The notes under the pieces were generated by a model, which was given only the letters and a program-made list of their open reading frames with translations, was not told the origin of the DNA and ran no database searches. DNA of 64,000 nucleotides from Stenotrophomonas maltophilia (GTDB taxonomy: Bacteria; Pseudomonadota; Gammaproteobacteria; Xanthomonadales; Xanthomonadaceae). The stretch covers positions 1,116,001 through 1,180,000 of the forward strand of contig NZ_NERD01000002.1 in assembly GCF_002799155.1 (NCBI RefSeq), written 5' to 3'. The position numbers and the translations under genes are program-made. Of the stretch, positions 1 to 8,922 are shown piece after piece (within the stretch, counting starts at the first letter, position 1; each line of letters starts with the position of its first letter).

Positions 1-998
1 AGCCCGACCTGGAGCCGTTGCGTTCGGCCACGCGGCTGATCGCCAGCCACCTGCGCGCGGGTGACCTGGTGATCTACGAATCCACGGTGTACCCCGGGAC
101 CACCGAAGAGGTCTGCGTACCGTTGCTGGAAGAAGGCTCGGGCCTGCGCTTCAACGAAGATTTCTACTGTGGCTACAGCCCGGAGCGGGTCAGTCCCGGC
201 GACCGCCAGCGGCGCCTGGCCGACATCCGCAAGATCACCTCGGGGTCGACTACGGAAGTAGCGGCGGTGATCGATGGTCTGTACCAGCGCATCATTGCCG
301 CCGGTACCTTCCCGGCGCCGTCGATGCGAGTGGCCGAAGCGGCCAAGGTGGTCGAGAACATCCAGCGTGACGTCAACATCGCGCTCGTCAATGAGTTGGC
401 GCTGATCTTCGACCGCCTCGGCATCGATACCCAGGATGTGCTGGATGCGGCTGGCAGCAAGTGGAATTTCCTGCCCTTCCGGCCGGGCCTGGTCGGTGGC
501 CACTGTATCGGCGTGGACCCGTACTACCTGCTGCACAAGTCCGAGAGCGTGGGCTACCACCCGGACCTGATCCACACCGCGCGGCAGGTCAACAACCGCG
601 TTGGTGAGCATGTGGCGTCGCGGGTGCTGGCGATGCTCGCCGAACGCGGTCGCGCACCTGCGCAGTCGCGCATCCTGGTACTCGGTGTGACCTTCAAGGA
701 GGATTGCCCGGACCTGCGCAACAGCCGCGCGCTGGAACTGGCGCAGCGCCTGCACGATGCCGGTGCACAGGTCGAGGTCAGTGATCCCTGGGTCGGCCCG
801 GCGGCATTGGCCGATGAGGGCGTGCATTGGCTGGCCGAACCCGTCGCAGGTGCCTATGACGCAGTGGTGCTGGCGGTGGCCCATGCCCGCTTCAAGGCGA
901 TGGACGAGGCCGGCATCCGGTCGCTGCTGGCGCCGGGTGGCCTGGTCTACGACGTGAAATCAACCTGGCCACGCAACGTGGTTGACGATCGCCTGTAA
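1..998 (+). CDS. Nucleotide-sugar dehydrogenase (UDP-HexNAc/Vi-antigen type), 5'-truncated by window edge
   Basis: The reading frame is open from the first bases, so the N-terminal NAD-binding Rossmann part (about 100 residues) lies outside the window. The visible part starts in a PDLEPL-RSAT stretch and continues with VIYESTVYPGTTEE, typical of the TviB/WbpA/WbpO branch of the UDP-glucose/GDP-mannose dehydrogenase superfamily. The catalytic cysteine motif GGHCIGVDPYYL and the helix KVVENIQRDVNIALVNELA are intact, and the C-terminal substrate-binding domain ends normally. The family oxidises a UDP-sugar (often UDP-N-acetylhexosamine) to the uronic acid, with NAD, for capsule or O-antigen. The exact substrate cannot be read from sequence. 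A polysaccharide gene cluster probably lies to the left. Confidence 0.9.
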   Translation, partial: PDLEPLRSATRLIASHLRAGDLVIYESTVYPGTTEEVCVPLLEEGSGLRFNEDFYCGYSPERVSPGDRQRRLADIRKITSGSTTEVAAVIDGLYQRIIAAGTFPAPSMRVAEAAKVVENIQRDVNIALVNELALIFDRLGIDTQDVLDAAGSKWNFLPFRPGLVGGHCIGVDPYYLLHKSESVGYHPDLIHTARQVNNRVGEHVASRVLAMLAERGRAPAQSRILVLGVTFKEDCPDLRNSRALELAQRLHDAGAQVEVSDPWVGPAALADEGVHWLAEPVAGAYDAVVLAVAHARFKAMDEAGIRSLLAPGGLVYDVKSTWPRNVVDDRL

Positions 999-1053
999 AC
1001 CCGGGCGGCGGGCAGCGCGTTAGACTCGCAGGCAGTTGCAACCAAGGAACGCC

Positions 1054-2676
1054 ATGCACCGGTATATCGTCTACCTGCTCGCCATCCTGATGTTCCCCAT
1101 CTGCCTGTGGTTGGCCACGATCTGGCCGGCCTGGTACTGGGGCGTCGGCCTGACTGCCGCGATGGTGGCGCTGGGGACCTGGGATCTGCTGCAGAAGCGC
1201 AGCACGCTGCGCCGGAACTATCCGGTGATGGCGCACTTCCGCTACGGCCTGGAATCGATCGGCCCGGAGATCCGCCAGTACTTCGTGCAGAGCGACCTGG
1301 AGGACGTGCCATTCTCGCGCCAGCAGCGTGCGCTGATCTACCAGCGCGCCAAGAACGAGATGGACACGGTGCCGTTCGGCACCCTGCGCAGCACCTATGC
1401 TGTCGATTACGAGTGGATCAACCACTCGCTGGCGCCGACCGCCATCGCCAAGCATGATTTCCGCGTATTGATTGGCGCCAACTGCGCCAAGCCCTATTCG
1501 GCCAGTGTGTTCAATATCTCGGCGATGAGCTTCGGTTCACTGTCGGCCAATGCGATCCGCGCCCTGAACGAGGGCGCGCGACGCGGCGGCTTCTATCACG
1601 ATACCGGCGAAGGTTCGATTTCGCCGTACCACCGTGAGATGGGGGGCGATCTGGTCTGGGAGATCGGATCGGGCTACTTCGGTTGCCGTGACGAGAAGGG
1701 CGGTTTCAGTGAAGAGCGCTTCGTCGCCAACGCCACCCATGACCAGGTCAAGATGATCGAGATCAAGCTGTCGCAGGGCGCCAAGCCCGGCCACGGCGGC
1801 GTGCTGCCGGCGCCGAAGGTGACCGCGGAAATTTCAGTGACCCGTGGCGTGCCGATGGGCGTGGACTGCGTATCGCCGTCGCGTCATTCGGCATTCTCGA
1901 CGCCGGTCGAACTGCTGCAGTTCGTGGCCCGGCTGCGCGAGTTGTCCGGTGGCAAGCCGGTCGGTTTCAAGCTGGCCATCGGCCACCCCTGGGAGTGGTT
2001 CGGCATTGCCAAGGCGATGCATGAAACCGGCCTGCTGCCGGACTTCATCGTGGTCGACGGTGCCGAGGGCGGCACCGGCGCAGCGCCGGCCGAATTCGTC
2101 GATCATGTCGGCGTGCCGATGCACGAAGCGCTGCTGCTGGTGCACAACACCCTGGTTGGCCTGGATCTTCGCGAGCGCATCCGCATCGGAGCCGCCGGCA
2201 AGATCACCAGCGCGTTTGATATCGCGCGCACCATCGCGCTCGGTGCCGACTGGTGCAATGCCGGCCGTGGCTTCATGTTCGCGCTGGGCTGCATCCAGTC
2301 GTTGAGCTGCCACACCGACAAATGCCCAACCGGCATCGCCACCCAGGATCCGGCGCGCTGGAAGCACCTGGATGCACCGGACAAGGCCACCCGCGTGTAC
2401 AGCTACCATGAGCACACGCTGCATGCCTTGAAGGAACTGCTGTGTGCCGCCGGCCTGAATGATCCGGCCGAGCTGGGGCCGGAGCACATCCTGCGCCGCG
2501 TCTCGCCGGTGGAAATCCGTTCGCTGGCGTCGCTGTACCGCTACCTGGAACCGGGTGAGCTGCTGCACAAGGTGCCGGACCATGCGGTGTTCCACGCATT
2601 CTGGGCCGATGCACGCAGCGATTCGTTCCAGCCGCCGCCGAAGATCCAGGCGCTGCGCGCCAGCAAGTCGCGATAA
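1054..2676 (+). CDS. FMN-binding glutamate synthase family protein (GltB domain 2-like), membrane anchored
   Basis: A 540-residue protein. Residues about 1-45 form two hydrophobic segments, the second containing WPAWYWGVGL, so the protein is probably tethered to the inner membrane. The rest is the FMN-binding (alpha/beta)8 central domain of glutamate synthase, with SAMSFGSLS, KPGHGG, the glycine-rich stretch VVDGAEGGTGAAP and a cysteine cluster (GCIQSLSCHTDKCPTGIA) resembling the Fe-S ligands of GOGAT. The glutaminase domain of full GltB is absent, so the real reaction of this stand-alone family is uncertain. I chose the ATG at 1054, preceded by AAGGAA, rather than the in-frame TTG at 1036. 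Confidence 0.88.
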   Translation: MHRYIVYLLAILMFPICLWLATIWPAWYWGVGLTAAMVALGTWDLLQKRSTLRRNYPVMAHFRYGLESIGPEIRQYFVQSDLEDVPFSRQQRALIYQRAKNEMDTVPFGTLRSTYAVDYEWINHSLAPTAIAKHDFRVLIGANCAKPYSASVFNISAMSFGSLSANAIRALNEGARRGGFYHDTGEGSISPYHREMGGDLVWEIGSGYFGCRDEKGGFSEERFVANATHDQVKMIEIKLSQGAKPGHGGVLPAPKVTAEISVTRGVPMGVDCVSPSRHSAFSTPVELLQFVARLRELSGGKPVGFKLAIGHPWEWFGIAKAMHETGLLPDFIVVDGAEGGTGAAPAEFVDHVGVPMHEALLLVHNTLVGLDLRERIRIGAAGKITSAFDIARTIALGADWCNAGRGFMFALGCIQSLSCHTDKCPTGIATQDPARWKHLDAPDKATRVYSYHEHTLHALKELLCAAGLNDPAELGPEHILRRVSPVEIRSLASLYRYLEPGELLHKVPDHAVFHAFWADARSDSFQPPPKIQALRASKSR

Positions 2677-2699
2677 CCGTTGTTGTAGAGGGGGAAGTC

Positions 2700-3161
2700 A
2701 TGCAGTTCAGGACCGGCACCATCGACGACGTGGCCACGCTGTGGGCCCTGCGCACGCGCTGCGTGCGCGAGACCTGTAGCAGCCACTATCCGGCGGAGGT
2801 CATCGCACCGTGGTCGGCCTCGCCGCCGCCGTCGCAGTACGCACGGCTGCTGGGGCAGGGCGGTTGCGTGGTGGCCGAGGACGATCAGGGACGCCTGCTC
2901 GGTTTCGGCGTGTTCGATGCCAACGCCAATGAAGTCGATGCGCTGTTCGTCGATCCGGATCGTGGCGGCAAGGGGATCGGCCAGGCGCTGATGCAGCGAT
3001 TGCTGGCGATGGCCGATCGCGAGCGTGAGGTGGTGCTGTCGGCCTCGCTCAATGCCGTGCCGTTCTATCAACGGCAAGGCTTTGTCAGTGTGCGCGAGGA
3101 AGCCTATGCGCATCCCAGCGGTGTGGCATTGGCCTCGGTGAGCATGCGCAGGCCGTGGTGA
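2700..3161 (+). CDS. GNAT family N-acetyltransferase
   Basis: A 153-residue single-domain GNAT protein. It starts MQFRTGTIDDVATLWALR, and the acetyl-CoA-binding core is the strand ALFVDPDRGGKGIGQALMQ, with the Q/RxxGxG/A pyrophosphate loop read as RGGKGIG. A C-terminal NAVPFYQRQGFV follows, the usual strand 6-7 element carrying the catalytic tyrosine. GNATs of this size acetylate small amines, amino acids or antibiotics; the substrate is unknown. The purine-rich GGGGGAAGTC just before the ATG is a good ribosome-binding site. It lies 23 bp after the glutamate-synthase-like gene and may be co-transcribed with it. Confidence 0.88.
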   Translation: MQFRTGTIDDVATLWALRTRCVRETCSSHYPAEVIAPWSASPPPSQYARLLGQGGCVVAEDDQGRLLGFGVFDANANEVDALFVDPDRGGKGIGQALMQRLLAMADREREVVLSASLNAVPFYQRQGFVSVREEAYAHPSGVALASVSMRRPW

Positions 3162-3174
3162 GCATCCGGCATTT

Positions 3175-3226
3175 GTAGCGCCGAGCCTGCTCGGCTGCTT
3201 CTGGAGAGTCGAGCAAGGCTCGACTC
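3175..3226. repeat. SMAG-type hairpin pair between convergent genes
   Basis: GTAG followed by the hairpin GCCGAGC-CT-GCTCGGC, then, after a short spacer, a second hairpin GAGTCGAGC-AAG-GCTCGACTC. GTAG-headed hairpins of this kind are the SMAG repeats of S. maltophilia. The pair lies between two convergent genes and could act as a bidirectional transcription end point. No long T-run follows. Confidence 0.75.
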
Positions 3227-3239
3227 TATAACGCAGGCG

Positions 3240-4466
3240 TCACTGCTCCGCCAACCACCCGATCACGCCCTCGGCAGCACGCAGGCCGCTGGCGTAGCAC
3301 GCCGTCAGCAGGTAGCCACCCGTGGGTGCCTCCCAGTCCAGCATCTCGCCGGCACAGAACACGCCAGGCACTGCCCGCAGCATCAGGCGGTCATCCACTG
3401 CATCCAGGCGCACGCCGCCGGCGGTGCTGATCACCTCGGCCATCGGCCGTGGCCGTTGCAGGCGCAATGGCAGGCGCTTGAGCGTGGCGGCCACCGCAGG
3501 CAGGTCGTGGCCGGCTTCCTTGCCGAGAATCTCGAACACCAGCGCGGCCTTCACCGCATCCAGGCCGGCCTGGCGGCGCAGGTGTTCGCCGAAGCTGCGA
3601 CCCTTGCGCGGGCGCGACAGATCGGCCAGCAGGCGTGCTTCATCGCGTCCCGGCACCAGGTCCAGCCACAGCATGGCGTGGCCATCACGGTTGATGGCCT
3701 CGCGCAGGTCTGCGGCCAACGCGTAGATCAGGCTGCCTTCGATGCCGTACTCGCTGGCCACGCATTCGCCTTGCAGCGCCTGCGGTTGTCCAGCCAGGTC
3801 GAGCCAGTGTGCGACCACCGGCTTCAACGGCGCGCCTGCATTGCGTTGGGCGAAGAACGGCGTCCAGTCGATGTCGAAGCCGCAGTTGGCCGACTGCAGC
3901 GGTGCGATGTCCACGCCTCGTGCCTGCAAGGGGGCGATCCAGGCGCCGTCGCTGCCCAGCTGCGGCCAGCTGCCGCCACCCATCGCCAACACGGTGGCAT
4001 CGGCGTGGACTCCGATCTCGCCCGCTTCGGCGGCGAAGCGCAGCGCGCCGTCGTCGCCCCAGCCGATCCAGCGGTGGTTGGCGTGCAGGCGCACACCCTG
4101 TTCTTTCAGGCGGCGCACCCAGCCGCGCAGCAGCGGGGCGGCCTTGCGGTCGACCGGGAACACGCGGCCGGAACTGCCGACGTAGGTTTCCACGCCGAAG
4201 CTGGCGGCCCAGTCACGCAGCGCCTGCGCGTCGAAGCCATCCAGCCAGTGGCCAACGGCTTCGGCCTGCTCGCGGTAGCGGCTGTCGAACAACGGGCGCG
4301 GGTCGGAATGGGTAAGGTTGAGGCCACCCTTGCCGGCGATCAGGAACTTGCGGCCGGGTGAACCCTTGGCCTCGTACAGGTCCACGTCCAGCCCCGCGGC
4401 GCGCAGGCGCTCGGCGGCGAACAGGCCGGCCGGGCCACCGCCGATGACGGCGACCCGATGGGGCAT
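3240..4466 (-). CDS. BaiN/HI0933-like NAD(P)/FAD-dependent oxidoreductase (TIGR03862 type)
   Basis: A flavoprotein of about 408 residues. The N-terminal dinucleotide fold VAVIGGGPAGLFAAERL is immediately visible, followed by GSPGRKFLIAGKGGLNLTHS. The C-terminal GEMLDWEAPTGGYLLTACYASG is typical of the HI0933/BaiN family, whose cellular reaction is mostly unknown. I placed the start at the ATG at 4466, seven bases after the stop of the upstream FKBP gene. An earlier ATG (4487) and a further start at 4502 would overlap the FKBP gene; no choice has a strong Shine-Dalgarno. Probably co-transcribed with the FKBP gene. Confidence 0.85.
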   Translation of the reverse strand: MPHRVAVIGGGPAGLFAAERLRAAGLDVDLYEAKGSPGRKFLIAGKGGLNLTHSDPRPLFDSRYREQAEAVGHWLDGFDAQALRDWAASFGVETYVGSSGRVFPVDRKAAPLLRGWVRRLKEQGVRLHANHRWIGWGDDGALRFAAEAGEIGVHADATVLAMGGGSWPQLGSDGAWIAPLQARGVDIAPLQSANCGFDIDWTPFFAQRNAGAPLKPVVAHWLDLAGQPQALQGECVASEYGIEGSLIYALAADLREAINRDGHAMLWLDLVPGRDEARLLADLSRPRKGRSFGEHLRRQAGLDAVKAALVFEILGKEAGHDLPAVAATLKRLPLRLQRPRPMAEVISTAGGVRLDAVDDRLMLRAVPGVFCAGEMLDWEAPTGGYLLTACYASGLRAAEGVIGWLAEQ

Positions 4467-4473
4467 TGCGGTA

Positions 4474-4908
4474 TTACGGTTTGACATCGAGCAGCTCGAC
4501 ATCGAACACCAGCGACGAGCCGGCCGGAATCGTGCCGGCCCGGCGGTCGCCGTAGCCGTAGTCCGGCGGGATCATCAGCGTGCGCTTGCCGCCGACCTTC
4601 ATGCCGGCCACGCCTTCATCCCAGCCGCGGATGACCTGGCCGGCGCCGAGCGCGAAGGTGAACGGTTCGCCACGGCCGACCGAACTGTCGAAGGTCTTGC
4701 CATGCTTGGTCTCGGTGCGGTTGTCGTAGATCCAGCCGGTGTAGTGCACGGTGACCTTGCTGCCGGGGACGGCCTCGGCGCCGGTGCCGGGAAGGGTATC
4801 GATGCGTTCGAAGGTGGTCAGCGTGCCGCCCGGCGGCGGGCCGGCGGGCTCGCTCGAGCAGCCAACGGCGGCGAGGGACAGCAGCAGGGGGAGCAGCAGG
4901 CGGCGCAT
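4474..4908 (-). CDS. FKBP-type peptidyl-prolyl cis-trans isomerase, lipoprotein
   Basis: A 144-residue protein with a short lipoprotein signal, MRRLLLPLLLSLAAVGC, where C17 would be lipidated. A Pro/Gly-rich linker and one FKBP domain follow: GSKVTVHYTGWIYDN, FDSSVGRGEPFTFALGAGQVIRGW, EGVAGMKVGGKRTLMIPP, GTIPAGSSLVFDVELLDV. These residues form the usual FK506-fold active site, so it should isomerise Xaa-Pro bonds in the periplasm, attached to a membrane. The start at 4908 is preceded by GGAG at good spacing; an in-frame start at 4956 would add 16 arginine/proline-rich residues and spoil the signal. The flavoprotein gene follows within a few bases. Confidence 0.93.
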   Translation of the reverse strand: MRRLLLPLLLSLAAVGCSSEPAGPPPGGTLTTFERIDTLPGTGAEAVPGSKVTVHYTGWIYDNRTETKHGKTFDSSVGRGEPFTFALGAGQVIRGWDEGVAGMKVGGKRTLMIPPDYGYGDRRAGTIPAGSSLVFDVELLDVKP

Positions 4909-4978
4909 CGGGCGTCTCCGGTAGGGCGCAGGGCGAGGGCGGCAAGGGTAGCGCATCGGCGCCGGGTATCATGGGTAC

Positions 4979-5344
4979 ATGGCAAAACTCCTGCTCAATC
5001 TGCGCAATGTCGGCGACGACGAATATGCCGATGTCTGCACGCTGCTCGACCAGCACGGCATCGCCTGGTATCGCACCGAACCCAGCCCCTGGGGCATTTC
5101 CAATGGCGGCCTGTGGCTGCGCGAGGATGCTGATCATCCGCGTGCGAAGGCGCTGATGGCCGAGTACCAGGCGGCGCGCGGCATACGCGTGCGGGCCGAG
5201 CGCGAGCAGGCGCTGCGCGACGGCACGGCGGAGACGTTCGGCAGCCTGTTCCGGCGGCGGCCGGTGTTCGTGGTGCTGGTACTGCTGGGAATGGCAGTTG
5301 CGGCGGCGCTGGTGCTGCTGCCGTTCATGCTGTTGCGGGGGTAG
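4979..5344 (+). CDS. DUF6164-like small membrane protein
   Basis: A 121-residue protein of unknown function. The N-terminal 70 residues (MAKLLLNLRNVGDDEYADVC, then HGIAWYRTEPSPWGISNGGLW) look like a small DUF2007/signal-transducing-PII-like alpha/beta fold. A basic linker (LFRRRPV) leads to one transmembrane helix, FVVLVLLGMAVAAALVLLPF, at the C terminus. The domain should sit on the cytoplasmic face. It is divergent from the FKBP gene, with only about 70 bp for both promoters. The family name is from recall of similar xanthomonad proteins; no function is claimed. Confidence 0.75.
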   Translation: MAKLLLNLRNVGDDEYADVCTLLDQHGIAWYRTEPSPWGISNGGLWLREDADHPRAKALMAEYQAARGIRVRAEREQALRDGTAETFGSLFRRRPVFVVLVLLGMAVAAALVLLPFMLLRG

Positions 5345-5417
5345 GGGGCTTCTGGCCGGGTTGCACCCGGCACCCGCAGAGGCAACGACAACGGCAAAAG
5401 CTGGTTTCCGTGGGATG

Positions 5418-5600
5418 GCGTGGCGGTGTGGGCAGGCGGGGGACGGCAAAAACTGCTCCTGCGTGCCTCGTAGAGCGCCTTGCTCGTGTGCGCTGTCCTG
5501 CGCATACGGCAAGACCGGGGTTGGGCGTCCTGCCCAACCCGCCCGGCGCATGCCCCGGGCCCATGGCGCTCTGCGCCCCCGCCTGCCCACACCGCCACGC
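5418..5600. repeat. Long-stem intergenic element: perfect 25-bp inverted arms, 133-nt loop
   Basis: The 348-bp gap 5345-5692 has no convincing gene. It holds a small hairpin (GCCGGGT-TGC-ACCCGGC, near 5357-5373), then an exact 25-bp inverted repeat, 5418-5442 against 5576-5600 (containing GGCGGTGTGGGCAGGCGGGG). The loop between the arms has its own hairpin GGTTGGGC-GTCCT-GCCCAACC. The right arm is followed by CTCTGACAGGTTCA, which also follows the right arm of the element at 33184-33275, so the two share a boundary. Confidence 0.8.
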
Positions 5601-5622
5601 CTCTGACAGGTTCATGAGCTCT

Positions 5623-5645
5623 GTAGATCCACGCCATGCGTGGAT
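5623..5645 (+). repeat. SMAG hairpin
   Basis: GTAG followed by the perfect hairpin ATCCACGC-CAT-GCGTGGAT. The same 23-bp unit recurs twice at 8182-8235. It sits about 50 bp upstream of the trhO start codon. Confidence 0.85.
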
Positions 5646-5692
5646 GAACGGGCAAGTCTGCTCCTGGGGTGGTCTGGCGCTAAAATAGCGGG

Positions 5693-6460
5693 ATGATCGC
5701 CAATACCGCTGCCTACCATTTCGCCGTCATCGACGCCCCCCAGGCCCTGTGCGACCAGTTGCTGGCGCGCGCCGAGGCGGCGGAGCTGCGCGGCACGATC
5801 CTGGTGGCCGGCGAGGGGCTGAACCTGTTCCTGGCCGGTGCGCCGGAGGCGGTCGAGGGCTTCTACGCCGCGTTGCATGCCGATGCGCGTTTTGCTGATA
5901 TGCGGGTCAAGACCAGCCTGAGCGAGCATCAGCCGTTCGCGCGGCTGAAGGCCAAGGTGAAGGACGAGATCATCAGCTTCCGTCGCGATGACGGCCAGCC
6001 GCTGGACTATCCGCGTGCACCGGCGGTCGATCCGGCTACGGTGCAGCGTTGGTTGCGGCAGGGACATGACGACGCTGGCAAGCCGGTGGTGATGCTCGAT
6101 ACCCGCAACCTGCAGGAAGTGGAGTACGGCACCTTCAAGGATGCGCTGGTATTGCCCATCCACAAGTTCACCGACCTGCCCGAGGCGCTGGCGCCGCACC
6201 GCGACGCGCTGAAGGACAGCACTGTGGTCAGTTTCTGCACCGGGGGCATCCGCTGCGAAAAGGCAGCGTTGTGGATGGTCAACGATGGCATGGACAACGT
6301 GCTGCAGCTCGACGGCGGCATCCTCGGCTACTTCGAGGAAGTGGGGGGCGAGGGCTACGAGGGTCGTTGCTTCGTGTTCGACGAGCGCGTCGCGCTGGAT
6401 GCCGAACTGAAGCCGATGGTCGACCAGCCGCTGCCGGAGCCGCGCCCCAGCGCGTTCTGA
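5693..6460 (+). CDS. trhO: tRNA uridine(34) hydroxylase (rhodanese-domain, YceA family)
   Basis: A 255-residue protein. Residues 1-95 form the acylphosphatase-like N domain of the family ([39 protein letters not shown]). Residues about 120-225 are a rhodanese domain with the active-site loop [15 protein letters not shown] (Cys182, Cys188). This architecture is that of TrhO, which uses O2 to hydroxylate U34 of certain tRNAs to 5-hydroxyuridine. The protein is a little short of some homologues because the C-terminal extension is brief. It is transcribed alone, after a repeat-filled gap. Confidence 0.93.
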   Translation: MIANTAAYHFAVIDAPQALCDQLLARAEAAELRGTILVAGEGLNLFLAGAPEAVEGFYAALHADARFADMRVKTSLSEHQPFARLKAKVKDEIISFRRDDGQPLDYPRAPAVDPATVQRWLRQGHDDAGKPVVMLDTRNLQEVEYGTFKDALVLPIHKFTDLPEALAPHRDALKDSTVVSFCTGGIRCEKAALWMVNDGMDNVLQLDGGILGYFEEVGGEGYEGRCFVFDERVALDAELKPMVDQPLPEPRPSAF

Positions 6461-6612
6461 CGCGGTCGCGCCGGGCCATGCCTGGCGGAAGTATCGAATC
6501 AAGCGCGGCCAGCCCTGAACCCGTCCCACGGGAATCAGCATCCCGCCACCGTCACTGGCCGCCGCGCCTGGCCGACCCCATGCATGGGGGATCCTGTAAC
6601 GGAAAACCGCTG

Positions 6613-7608
<996 letters not shown>

Positions 7609-7676
7609 ACAATTGCGTCACGGCCCATTGCGGCCAAACCGCGTCTGATGGGGGCTCACACCGATGGAGCCCCCAC

Positions 7677-8174
7677 ATGGCTGATACCCGCGCCGAACAC
7701 ATCGCCCAGCTGGCCGAGCTGATCAAGGACGTGGAGGTGGCGATGTTCACCACGACCGGCGTCGATGGACGACTCTACAGCCGGCCGCTGGCTACCCAGC
7801 AGGTCACCTTCGATGGTGATCTGTGGTTCGTCATCACTGCCGACAGCCCCAAGGTCGCCGAGATCGCGCTGGATCCCTACGTCAACGTGGCCTATGCCTC
7901 GCCTTCGAAAAACACCTATGTGTCAGTGGCAGGGCGTGCGTGCATCGTCGACGACCGCGCGAAGATCGAGGAGCTGTGGTCGCCGGCAATGAAGTTGTTC
8001 TTCCCGGGCGGCAAGGACGACCCGAACCTGCGCCTGATCCAGGTGCGCGCCGACTCGGCCGAGTACTGGGATGGCCCGGGCACGCTGCTGGGGACGGCGC
8101 TGAGTTTCGTGCTGTCGGCGGTGCAGGACGAGCCCGCGCCGTTGGCTGACAATGGCTTCATCGACCTGCGCTGA
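7677..8174 (+). CDS. General-stress FMN-binding split-barrel protein (pyridoxamine 5'-phosphate oxidase family)
   Basis: A 165-residue split-barrel flavoprotein of the general stress protein 26 type known in Xanthomonas. Visible motifs: VAMFTTTGVDGRLYSRPLAT (FMN phosphate region), LWFVITADSPKVAEI, VNVAYASPSKNTYVSVAGRA and a conserved ELWSPAMKLFFPGGKDDPNL. Homologues bind FMN or FAD rather than acting as true PNPOx. AGCCCCCAC before the ATG is a poor Shine-Dalgarno, so the start rests on the family N terminus. It stands alone between the LLM gene and a SMAG dimer. Confidence 0.88.
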   Translation: MADTRAEHIAQLAELIKDVEVAMFTTTGVDGRLYSRPLATQQVTFDGDLWFVITADSPKVAEIALDPYVNVAYASPSKNTYVSVAGRACIVDDRAKIEELWSPAMKLFFPGGKDDPNLRLIQVRADSAEYWDGPGTLLGTALSFVLSAVQDEPAPLADNGFIDLR

Positions 8175-8181
8175 TCGTTCC

Positions 8182-8235
8182 ATCCACGCATGGCGTGGAT
8201 CTACTGCATCCCGGTAGATCCACGCCATGCGTGGA
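8182..8235. repeat. Inverted SMAG dimer
   Basis: Two copies of the 23-bp unit also seen at 5623, in opposite orientations. 8182-8204 is hairpin then CTAC; 8213-8235 is GTAG then hairpin. The two are perfect reverse complements separated by nine bases, so the whole can also fold as one long hairpin. It lies between the convergent stress-protein and ExoD genes and may end transcription from both sides. Confidence 0.88.
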
Positions 8236-8262
8236 TGGGGTAACCCCGATGAGTTCCGGTGC

Positions 8263-8922
8263 TCAGAACCAGCGCTGGAACAGCTCCACCGTGTAGCCCA
8301 CCAGCTGCCCCGAACTGAAGCCGAAGAACGCGATCGCCGCCAACGCCGCGATCCAGTTGAACAGCATCAGCGCACCGTCGCGTTCCAGCAGCGCCAGCGA
8401 GAACAGCAGCAGCTGGAAGCCGAACAGGAAGTTGGTGAAGGGAATCGGCAGCGACAGCAGCGCGCCCAGCAGCACCAGCAGCAGGCCGGTGAAGGCATGC
8501 GCCGGCAGCGGTGTCAGCAGCTGCGGCAGGCGCGGCTTCAGCATCTTGTCCAGGCGCCGCAGCGGGCGATCGATGCGGTCCAGGAAACGGTGCATGGTGC
8601 TGCGCTTCGGTCCGCGTCGGGCAATGAAGCCAGGCAGCCAGGGCCGGCGAAGGCAGCACAGCATCTGCAGGCCGATCAGGATCACCAGCGGGCCGCTGAC
8701 CGCGCCACCCATGCCCGGAATAGGAATGAACGAGGGCAGGATCGCCACGAACAGGAACACGCCGAACGCGCCCTGCTGCAGGTTGCACAGGATCTGGCCG
8801 AGCGGCATGTGCTCGGCCGGGTCGCCGGAGGCGAACATCTCCAGCAGGGTCCTGATGCCCTCGTTACGGTAGGCCGGGCGCTCCGCACCCGGACCCTGGC
8901 CGGCCTCAGGCGGTGAGCTCAT
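8263..8922 (-). CDS. ExoD family membrane protein (exopolysaccharide synthesis)
   Basis: A 219-residue integral membrane protein. After a short hydrophilic N terminus (MSSPPEAGQGPG) come a conserved TLLEMFASGDPAEHMPLGQIL, four or five hydrophobic segments (FGVFLFVAILPSFIPIPGM, GPLVILIGLQMLCCL, FTGLLLVLLGALLSLPIPF, LMLFNWIAALAAIAFFGF) and a basic middle region. This matches ExoD, linked in rhizobia to exopolysaccharide production and alkaline tolerance, with unknown biochemistry. The ATG at 8922 lies inside the 3' end of the upstream CNNM gene (17-bp overlap), suggesting translational coupling. A longer frame to 9096 exists but is a shadow of that gene. Confidence 0.85.
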   Translation of the reverse strand: MSSPPEAGQGPGAERPAYRNEGIRTLLEMFASGDPAEHMPLGQILCNLQQGAFGVFLFVAILPSFIPIPGMGGAVSGPLVILIGLQMLCCLRRPWLPGFIARRGPKRSTMHRFLDRIDRPLRRLDKMLKPRLPQLLTPLPAHAFTGLLLVLLGALLSLPIPFTNFLFGFQLLLFSLALLERDGALMLFNWIAALAAIAFFGFSSGQLVGYTVELFQRWF

